Origin: Elusimicrobiaceae bacterium
GTDB taxonomy: Bacteria; Elusimicrobiota; Elusimicrobia; Elusimicrobiales; Elusimicrobiaceae
Direction of reading: 5' to 3'
NCBI GenBank assembly: GCA_017647245.1
Contig: JAGCKY010000101.1
Location: forward strand, 1-6,504
DNA length: 6,504 bases
The first letter of the stretch is position 1; each line of letters starts with the position of its first letter. Positions 1 through 4,320 of this stretch are shown piece after piece. The notes beneath the pieces were generated by a model, which saw nothing but the letters and a program-made list of their open reading frames with translations, was not told the origin of the DNA and made no database searches. Made by a program: the position numbers and the translations under genes.

Positions 1-1343
1 AACACCGATAAATACCTTTCTAATTCGTAGCTGGATACGTGTGTGCGGTAATGGTCCCACTCAATATCTTTGTTGGCGATGAACTTTTCAAAGGTATGCT
101 CACCTAAGATTTTTTTGACCAGTTCGGATTTGCGTGTTTCATTGACTGCTTCATACAAATACGCGGGGAGTGTACCGATACCGCGTTTTTTGCGCTCTTC
201 CGGTGTCATATTAAAAATGTTTTCTTCCGTCATGGGCGGCACGGGCAATTTGCGCGCAATACCGTCCAGCCCCGCGCCGAGCATTACGGCAAATGCCAAA
301 TATGGATTGCACGCCGCGTCCGGGAAGCGGCACTCTAAACGCGTGGCATTGGGCTTGCCTGCTTTGGCCTGTGGAATACGCACAAGTGCACTGCGGTTTT
401 TACGACCCCATGCAATATAAGACGGCGCTTCATAGCCGGGGACCAAGCGTTTGTAAGAATTGACCCATTGATTGGTAACCGAGCAAATTTCCGGCACGTG
501 CGTTAAAATACCTGCGATATATTGCTTGGCGGTCTTGGATAAAAACAGCGGGTCTTTTGCATCGTAAAATTTATTCACGCCTTTAGAGAATAAAGACTGG
601 TGCACATGCATACCGCTACCGTTAATGCCGGCAATCGGTTTAGGCATAAAGGTGGCATACATACCGTTAGAAGCGGCAATTTGTTTTACCACGGTTTTGT
701 AAGTAATCACTTGGTCGGCCATTTTCATGGCTTCGTCGTAGCGCAAATCAATTTCGTGTTGAGAGGGGGCCACTTCATGGTGCGAATATTCCACGTGAAT
801 GCCTAATTTTTCCAGCATCAGCATTGTCTGGCGACGTACGGCGTACGAGGAGTCCAGCGGAATGGTATCAAAATAGCCGCCGAAGTCCAAGGTTTCGGGG
901 TGTTTGTTATCGCGGAAATAAAAATACTCCAACTCCGGCCCGACCATAAAGGCGTCAAATCCGGCTTTGCGCATGGCGGCTAAATTCTTTTTGAGAATAT
1001 AGCGCGGGTCGCCCTCAAATTGTTTACCATCGGTTGTTTTGATATCGCAGAAAAAGCGGGCAATCGGCGCGCCGGTCAGTTCGGGCGGGAACATTTGGAA
1101 CGTATCCAAATCCGGCAAAGCAATTAAGTCCGACTCATACACACGGGCAAACCCTTCTACGGACGAGCCGTCAAAGCCCATACCTTCGTTCATGGCATAT
1201 TCAAATTCGCGGTGGGAAAGTGACAAAGATTTTAAGTTACCTAAAATATCCACAAACCAAAGTTTGATGATGTGAATATCATTGCGTTGGGTTTCGGCCA
1301 AAATATGTTTAATTTTTTCTTTTTCTTTCGCAGTACGTTGCAT
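1..1343 (-). CDS. glnA: Glutamine synthetase, type I-alpha (3' end cut by window edge)
   Basis: Cytoplasmic enzyme making glutamine from glutamate, ammonium and ATP, the main entry of nitrogen into metabolism. The frame runs 447 codons from ATG at 1343 to the window edge with no stop; family members are about 440-450 residues, so only the last codon or few are missing. Seen: FDGSSVEGF near residues 57-65, the metal-binding GPELEYF region, NGSGMHVHQS (241-250) with the catalytic-core histidine, and RLECRFPD with the substrate arginine at 339. The C-terminal part reads NIFNMTPEERKKRGIGTLP, like Bacillus-type enzymes, and has no NLYDLP adenylylation site, so this is the alpha subtype. An arginine (about 67, in GFARVYESD) sits where the Bacillus feedback-inhibition arginine lies. 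An AGAGG ribosome site (1350-1354) overlaps the region just after the thioesterase stop. The 11-base gap indicates co-transcription from the thioesterase promoter. Confidence 0.97.
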   Translation of the reverse strand, partial: MQRTAKEKEKIKHILAETQRNDIHIIKLWFVDILGNLKSLSLSHREFEYAMNEGMGFDGSSVEGFARVYESDLIALPDLDTFQMFPPELTGAPIARFFCDIKTTDGKQFEGDPRYILKKNLAAMRKAGFDAFMVGPELEYFYFRDNKHPETLDFGGYFDTIPLDSSYAVRRQTMLMLEKLGIHVEYSHHEVAPSQHEIDLRYDEAMKMADQVITYKTVVKQIAASNGMYATFMPKPIAGINGSGMHVHQSLFSKGVNKFYDAKDPLFLSKTAKQYIAGILTHVPEICSVTNQWVNSYKRLVPGYEAPSYIAWGRKNRSALVRIPQAKAGKPNATRLECRFPDAACNPYLAFAVMLGAGLDGIARKLPVPPMTEENIFNMTPEERKKRGIGTLPAYLYEAVNETRKSELVKKILGEHTFEKFIANKDIEWDHYRTHVSSYELERYLSV

Positions 1344-1354
1344 AAAATACCTCT

Positions 1355-1732
1355 TTATTTCATCGCGGCTTTGACGTCTACGCCCATGGGCGTGGGCATA
1401 CCGTCTTTGTTGACGCAGACCAAAGTTGTTTTGCCTTTGGTGCACAGGCGGCCGTTTTGATTGGTGATGACGTTTTCAAATACGATTTTGATGTCGGACA
1501 CCTCCAAAATTTTGGTGCTCACATCAATTACGTCGGCATATTGCAGGGGATATTTATATTCCACTTCCTGCCGCGCGACCACAAAAAACAATCCCTTTTT
1601 CATTAAATCCGGGATAGAAAAACCTTTCTCTTGCATATACAAGGTGCGGGCTTCTTCAAAAAATTTTAAATAATTGCCGTAATACACTACCCCGCCGCAA
1701 TCGGTATCATGGTAAAAAATGGTTTTTTTCAT
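1355..1732 (-). CDS. Acyl-CoA thioesterase, YbgC/4HBT hotdog family
   Basis: A 125-residue single hotdog-fold thioesterase that would hydrolyse acyl-CoA thioesters in the cytoplasm. The family signature lies at the N-terminus: FYHDTDCGGVVYYGNYLKFFEEAR (about residues 6-29, given here only as a motif range), with Asp11 matching the catalytic aspartate of 4-hydroxybenzoyl-CoA thioesterase. The histidine found in E. coli YbgC (VVYH) is tyrosine here (Y18), a variation I believe occurs elsewhere in the family. Length fits the usual 125-140. I chose ATG at 1732 rather than GTG at 1738 because AGAGAGG (1738-1744) is then spaced 5 bases from the start, while the GTG would overlap it. It is first in a two-gene unit with glnA. 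No tol-pal genes are near, so a YbgC-like role with Tol-Pal is not supported by context, and the substrate cannot be named. Confidence 0.88.
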   Translation of the reverse strand: MKKTIFYHDTDCGGVVYYGNYLKFFEEARTLYMQEKGFSIPDLMKKGLFFVVARQEVEYKYPLQYADVIDVSTKILEVSDIKIVFENVITNQNGRLCTKGKTTLVCVNKDGMPTPMGVDVKAAMK

Positions 1733-1737
1733 AAGCA

Positions 1738-1744
1738 CCTCTCT
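1738..1744 (-). promoter_or_regulatory. Ribosome binding site deciding the thioesterase start
   Basis: AGAGAGG on the minus strand lies 5 bases before ATG at 1732. The in-frame GTG at 1738 overlaps this site and would have no usable Shine-Dalgarno sequence, so the ATG is preferred. Confidence 0.7.
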
Positions 1745-1757
1745 TGTCCATATATAA

Positions 1758-1766
1758 ACTATAGCA
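1758..1766 (-). promoter_or_regulatory. Extended -10 promoter of the thioesterase-glnA unit
   Basis: TGCTATAGT on the minus strand is an extended -10 (TGn plus TATAGT). No good -35 is seen at the normal distance, which the extended -10 could compensate. A start near 1751 would give a leader of about 19 bases carrying the ribosome site. It lies back to back with the promoter of the membrane-protein gene. Confidence 0.55.
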
Positions 1767-1786
1767 AATATGCCCGGTGCTGGGTA

Positions 1787-1814
1787 TTGCCAAGTGCAAT
1801 TTATTTGTTACAAT
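1787..1814 (+). promoter_or_regulatory. Sigma70-type promoter placed directly against the 1821 ATG
   Basis: TTGCCA (1787-1792), a 16-base spacer and TACAAT (1809-1814) preceded by TGT, an extended -10. The first base of the ATG is 7 bases past the hexamer, where transcription normally begins, so the mRNA is predicted to have no leader. No Shine-Dalgarno sequence is present before the ATG. Confidence 0.65.
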
Positions 1815-1820
1815 ATCGGT

Positions 1821-2645
1821 ATGGATAAAGACAAATTAATGGCGCTTTTGCGCAACCCGAAAAAATTTCAAAAAAAACGGGCCGAACGTAAGAAAAATAC
1901 GCCGCCTGCCAAGCCCAGCCGTATCGTTCCTGTTTTGTTGACAGTCGTGGCGGTGCTGGTGTTGTTGTCTTTGATTTTCATTTTGTATGCGCAATATAAA
2001 GCGGAAAATATCCCGGCTTTTATTGATAAAAAATCAGTGAAAGGATTGGCGGTGGACCGCAGTTTTACTCCATACAGCAACCGCCGCTATATACAAATTT
2101 CCGAAGGGGCGGACCGCAATGTGTGGGTCAAAGAATCCGGCTCTACATTACCGGTGATCAGCCGTTTTAATTTCCGCGCTTTGACGAAAGATAATTATCA
2201 AGTTATCGGTGCCGCACCGTGGGCTTTATCCATTAATATATCGGCCAATGCGCAAGACCCGGAACTATTACGTTATCTGTTTAATCAAGACGAAATGATT
2301 CAAGCGTTTATCGCCCGGCCCGACGTAGCGCCGCTACTTAATGACCCGGTGGCCTTGGCGCGTTTAGCAGGTGATGAGCAGGCATTGCAAAACTTTTTTG
2401 CGCAGGAAGCCGCACAAAAAATTTTGAACTCGCCCAAGCTGATAGAGATTTTTGGCAGCAGTCGTTTGATGTCGTATTTATTGATTAGCCAGTCTGCGCG
2501 GTATTACCGCGAACATCCGGGTGCGGCGGCGCAACTGGTGCGTAGCAGCCCGACGTTATCTGCCTTAAAACAAAACCCGGCCGTGCGCAAAGCAGTGACG
2601 GAAAATTATTATCTCAAGGGCATCGCGCCTATACTTTTACAGTAA
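1821..2645 (+). CDS. Single-pass membrane protein with extracytoplasmic helical domain, unknown function
   Basis: I do not recognise this 274-residue protein. Seen: a very basic N-terminal tail (residues 11-34, many Lys/Arg, then Pro-rich), one transmembrane segment at about 35-55, and a region of about 215 residues that by the positive-inside rule should lie outside the inner membrane. Residues about 150-260 are helical-looking and contain recurring short units of the kind (N/D/S)P-x-x-x-x-x-L, for example LLNDPVALARL, ILNSPKLIEIF and SALKQNPAVRKAV. These resemble STI1/DP-type helical repeats, but that is only a resemblance. There is no cysteine-rich or catalytic motif. The frame stays open upstream to 1770, but ATG 1821 fits the promoter and gives the natural Lys-rich start MDKDKLMALLRNP; ATG 1839 is an alternative. 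It ends 32 bases before the tRNA. Possible roles such as envelope scaffold are guesses. Confidence 0.85.
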   Translation: MDKDKLMALLRNPKKFQKKRAERKKNTPPAKPSRIVPVLLTVVAVLVLLSLIFILYAQYKAENIPAFIDKKSVKGLAVDRSFTPYSNRRYIQISEGADRNVWVKESGSTLPVISRFNFRALTKDNYQVIGAAPWALSINISANAQDPELLRYLFNQDEMIQAFIARPDVAPLLNDPVALARLAGDEQALQNFFAQEAAQKILNSPKLIEIFGSSRLMSYLLISQSARYYREHPGAAAQLVRSSPTLSALKQNPAVRKAVTENYYLKGIAPILLQ

Positions 2646-2649
2646 AATT

Positions 2650-2658
2650 TGTTATAAT
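2650..2658 (+). promoter_or_regulatory. Extended -10 promoter of tRNA-Gly
   Basis: TGTTATAAT, a consensus extended -10, begins just after the stop codon of the membrane-protein gene and ends 19 bases before the tRNA. There is no clear -35 at 16-18 bases upstream, where the end of the preceding gene lies. Predicted start is near 2665, leaving a 5' leader of about 13 bases for RNase P to remove. Confidence 0.6.
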
Positions 2659-2677
2659 AATAGTACGCAAGATTTAT

Positions 2678-2751
2678 GCGGGCGTGGTTCAATGGTAGAA
2701 CGCGACCTTGCCAAGGTTGAGACGAGAGTTCGATTCTCTTCGCCCGCTCCA
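2678..2751 (+). tRNA. tRNA-Gly, anticodon GCC
   Basis: A complete 74-base tRNA including an encoded CCA. The acceptor stem GCGGGCG (2678-2684) pairs perfectly with CGCCCGC (2741-2747), followed by discriminator T and CCA (2749-2751). The anticodon stem CGACC/GGTTG encloses the loop TTGCCAA (2708-2714), giving anticodon GCC (2710-2712), which reads the glycine codons GGC and GGU. The T arm GAGAG-TTCGATT-CTCTT closes with one G-U pair. It is a single-gene unit with its own promoter and terminator. Confidence 0.98.
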
Positions 2752-2754
2752 TTT

Positions 2755-2780
2755 AAAAGCTCCCTGTGCGGGAGCTTTTT
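2755..2780 (+). terminator. Intrinsic terminator of tRNA-Gly
   Basis: AAAAGCTCCC (2755-2764), loop TGTGC, GGGAGCTTTT (2770-2779), then further T. The stem is perfect over 10 pairs and ends in a T run. It begins 4 bases after the CCA. Confidence 0.92.
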
Positions 2781-2796
2781 ATTTGCGGCAATTTAT

Positions 2797-2831
2797 TAGG
2801 TCCTAGGACCTATTTAAAGTTGAAATAGGTC
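2797..2831. repeat. Inverted-repeat cluster of TAGGTC/GACCTA half-sites
   Basis: TAGGTCCTAGGACCTA (2797-2812) is a perfect 16-base palindrome. Its right half is reused: GACCTATTT (2807-2815) is the exact inverse of AAATAGGTC (2823-2831), with a 7-base gap, and the second arm is followed by TTTT. So there are three half-sites and two mutually exclusive hairpins. It lies between the tRNA terminator and the -35 of the ankyrin-like gene (2846). It could be an operator for a dimeric regulator or a weak second terminator. The sequence does not say which. Confidence 0.7.
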
Positions 2832-2845
2832 TTTTGGCCCTGTTT

Positions 2846-2874
2846 TTGACGATACAGAAGGGGTATGCTATAAG
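2846..2874 (+). promoter_or_regulatory. Strong sigma70-type promoter of the ankyrin-like gene
   Basis: TTGACG (2846-2851), a 17-base spacer and TATAAG (2869-2874) preceded by TGC, an extended -10. The predicted start near 2881 would give a leader of only about 9 bases and would cut into the AAGGAG ribosome site at 2878-2883. So either the start lies a little upstream or the leader is minimal. Confidence 0.7.
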
Positions 2875-2889
2875 TATAAGGAGAAAAAT

Positions 2890-3531
2890 ATGAAAAAACT
2901 TTTAAGTATCTTGTTTGTTTTGATGTTGACGGGCGTTGCCTTTGCGCAAAACAATCCGTCCACGCGGGTAGTGAGCGCGGTAGAAAAAGAAATTGTACGC
3001 CAGCAAAGCGATATCTTGTTTTTGGCCAGAAACGGGGAAGTGAAATTTTTGCACGAGGCACTCTCGCAGGCCGACGAAACGACGTTGCGCGCGCGCGATA
3101 AATATGGCAATAATATCTTGCATTTGGCGCGCAATAAACAGGTGTTCGGGCTGATTTGGAATATGTTGGACGAGCAAACGCGCGAAGATTTGCTGGCACA
3201 ACGTAACAAATCGGGCGAGACGCCTTTTATGGCGCACATTATGTACGGGCATGAAGATATTTTCTTATCTTATTTTCCGCGCTCCCATTTGTATAAACAA
3301 TTACAAAGCACCACCGAGTCTTTAAACAACAGCGGCACAGATTATCACGTGGGTGAAATTAAACAGGCCGGTCTGACCAAGTTATGCAGTATGGGCGGTC
3401 AAACGATGTGGCAACGCGCGCACAGTTTGTATCAAGGCGCGATGTTGGATAGCCATTATGCACAATACCGCGCGCCGATGAAACAAGTGGAAGAAATGTT
3501 GGCAGAGGTGGCGCCGTTCTTGGTGAAATAA
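2890..3531 (+). CDS. Exported protein with ankyrin-like repeats, function unknown
   Basis: A 213-residue protein with a classical signal peptide: MKKL, a hydrophobic core (about 4-17) and the cleavage motif AFA-Q after residue 19, so it should be periplasmic or secreted. Ankyrin-like units follow: a degenerate one at about 38-66 (DILFLARNGEVKFLHEAL), a clearer one at 69-104 containing DKYGNNILHLA, and a third at 105-130 containing NKSGETPFMAHIMYGHEDI. The spacing is close to the 33-residue repeat of ankyrins. Residues about 131-213 are not repeat-like and hold a single cysteine (166). Ankyrin repeats bind protein partners; no partner is visible here. ATG 2890 is preceded by AAGGAG with 6 bases spacing, and a full promoter precedes it, so it is probably monocistronic, ending at the terminator 3554-3586. 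The family assignment is by motif only. Confidence 0.85.
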   Translation: MKKLLSILFVLMLTGVAFAQNNPSTRVVSAVEKEIVRQQSDILFLARNGEVKFLHEALSQADETTLRARDKYGNNILHLARNKQVFGLIWNMLDEQTREDLLAQRNKSGETPFMAHIMYGHEDIFLSYFPRSHLYKQLQSTTESLNNSGTDYHVGEIKQAGLTKLCSMGGQTMWQRAHSLYQGAMLDSHYAQYRAPMKQVEEMLAEVAPFLVK

Positions 3532-3553
3532 GACGGAACAATTGAATTTACGC

Positions 3554-3586
3554 AAAAGACGGAACGGTTTCCGTTCCGTCTTTTTT
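3554..3586 (+). terminator. Intrinsic terminator after the ankyrin-like gene
   Basis: AAAAGACGGAACGG (3554-3567), a TTT loop, and CCGTTCCGTCTTTT (3571-3584), extended by more T. This is a perfect 14-pair stem. Its left-arm core AGACGGAAC also occurs directly after the stop codon at 3532-3540, so an alternative pairing with the same right arm exists. Confidence 0.93.
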
Positions 3587-3625
3587 GTTGTGTTTTGTTT
3601 GGGTTTTGGTTGCGTAAAATAGGCC

Positions 3626-3653
3626 TTGACTTGTTTTTTTTTTTTGGTACAAT
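3626..3653 (+). promoter_or_regulatory. Pilin-gene promoter with a 12-T homopolymer spacer
   Basis: TTGACT (3626-3631) and TACAAT (3648-3653) are separated by 16 bases, of which 12 are an unbroken T run (3634-3645). TGG precedes the -10, making it extended. The predicted start is near 3660, giving a leader of about 115 bases before the pilin ATG. Slippage in the T run would change the spacer length and hence promoter strength. Confidence 0.75.
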
Positions 3654-3680
3654 ACGGGGGTAGTTAATACAAAAAAAGAT

Positions 3681-3757
3681 GTCATTCTGAAGAGTTTTTG
3701 TTCAGGATCTCCACCTTGTGAAAAGCGGAGGAGATGCTGAAACAAGTTCAGCATGAC
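3681..3757. repeat. Palindromic dispersed-type repeat in the pilin leader
   Basis: Two long imperfect inverted arms: 3681-3712 (starts GTCATTCTGAA, ends GGATCTCC) and 3730-3757 (starts GGAGATGCTGAA, ends TTCAGCATGAC). The arms match at most positions apart from a 4-base gap and a few mismatches, with a loop at 3713-3729. From memory, sequences of the type GATGCTGAAACAAGTTCAGCATGAC occur as dispersed intergenic palindromes in many bacterial genomes. Here it lies wholly inside the transcribed leader of the pilin gene, ending 6 bases before the AAAGGAG ribosome site. Confidence 0.8.
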
Positions 3758-3774
3758 GGATTAAAGGAGAGGTT

Positions 3775-4266
3775 ATGAAAAATCAAGCATTCACGCTAAT
3801 AGAGCTGTTGGTGGTTGTTTTAATTATAGGCATACTAGCCGCTATTGCTTTGCCGCAATATCAAAAAGCGGTACTGAAAGCGCGTTTGGCAACCGTTAAG
3901 AATATAACAGAAGCAGTGGGTACTGCACAGGAAATATATTATCTTGCTAACGGTGCGTATGCGGCAAAACTCAGCGATTTAGATGTGCAGTTTCCCGGGG
4001 GTGGTAGTGTTAATGAGGACGATGATACAATTACGTATGATTGGGGAAAGTGTAAGATTACTGATCCGTCAAGCTCCTCGTGTCAATATACAATCGGAAG
4101 CGGAAAATGGTTTGCCTATTTAGTGTATCATAATACAGGTAATTCTTTTGCGAGTCAAAGAATGTGCCAGGCACCAAAAGACAGTATTTATGAAAAAATA
4201 TGTATGTCAGATACCGGAGATACAGATTGTATGGATTGGGGACCGCGTACCTGCCGTTATAAATAA
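3775..4266 (+). CDS. Type IV pilin-like protein (pseudopilin/major pilin type)
   Basis: A 163-residue precursor with a class III signal: MKNQA then FTLIELLVVVLIIGILAAIA, cut by prepilin peptidase between Ala5 and Phe6. Mature Phe1 and Glu5, needed for assembly, are present; residue -1 is Ala rather than the usual Gly. The hydrophobic helix (6-27) anchors the subunit and forms the filament core, followed by PQYQKAVLKAR and a globular part. Six cysteines (93, 103, 131, 143, 152, 160) lie in the globular half, enough for three disulfides, the last two near the C-terminus. The protein could be a pilus subunit or a type II secretion pseudopilin; no assembly genes are near, so this cannot be decided. 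AAAGGAG (3763-3769) sets the start. Half the isoleucine codons are ATA, whereas I saw none in glnA, so base use differs from its neighbours. It is a single gene with its own promoter and terminator. Confidence 0.93.
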   Translation: MKNQAFTLIELLVVVLIIGILAAIALPQYQKAVLKARLATVKNITEAVGTAQEIYYLANGAYAAKLSDLDVQFPGGGSVNEDDDTITYDWGKCKITDPSSSSCQYTIGSGKWFAYLVYHNTGNSFASQRMCQAPKDSIYEKICMSDTGDTDCMDWGPRTCRYK

Positions 4267-4274
4267 CATATAAT

Positions 4275-4303
4275 AAAAGCCCTGCAACTTGTGCAGGGCT
4301 TTT
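4275..4303. terminator. Bidirectional terminator between convergent pilin and pfp genes
   Basis: AAAAGCCCTGCA (4275-4286), loop ACTTG, TGCAGGGCTTTT (4292-4303). This is a perfect 12-pair stem with A run on one side and T run on the other, so it works on both strands. It sits 8 bases after the pilin stop and 17 bases past the pfp stop. Confidence 0.93.
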
Positions 4304-4320
4304 CCCTTATACATCAAAAC

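Noticed and set aside
70..1673. Plus-strand open frames opposite glnA and the thioesterase
   Set aside because: Antisense to two clearly recognised genes, with no start signals of their own.
1733..1820. Riboswitch or nitrogen-responsive leader before the thioesterase-glnA unit
   Set aside because: The predicted leader is only about 19 bases, too short for a riboswitch, and no glutamine-type motif or terminator hairpin is seen.
2646..2831. Integration site at the tRNA-Gly 3' end
   Set aside because: No integrase gene and no second copy of the tRNA 3' end are present in the window; the tRNA is followed by its own terminator.
3083..3099. GCGCGCGCG run as a Z-DNA or repeat element
   Set aside because: It lies inside the ankyrin-like coding frame, where it simply encodes Leu-Arg-Ala-Arg; no link to a promoter.
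2810..3252. Three overlapping minus-strand open frames across the ankyrin-like gene
   Set aside because: They are antisense shadows of a plus-strand gene with promoter, ribosome site and signal peptide; their translations are Arg/Ser/Cys-rich without motifs.
3548..3754. Minus-strand open frame of 68 codons starting MLNLFQHLL
   Set aside because: It is read through the palindromic repeat and the terminator of the ankyrin-like gene; such frames are a typical artefact of this kind of repeat. No ribosome site or promoter supports it.
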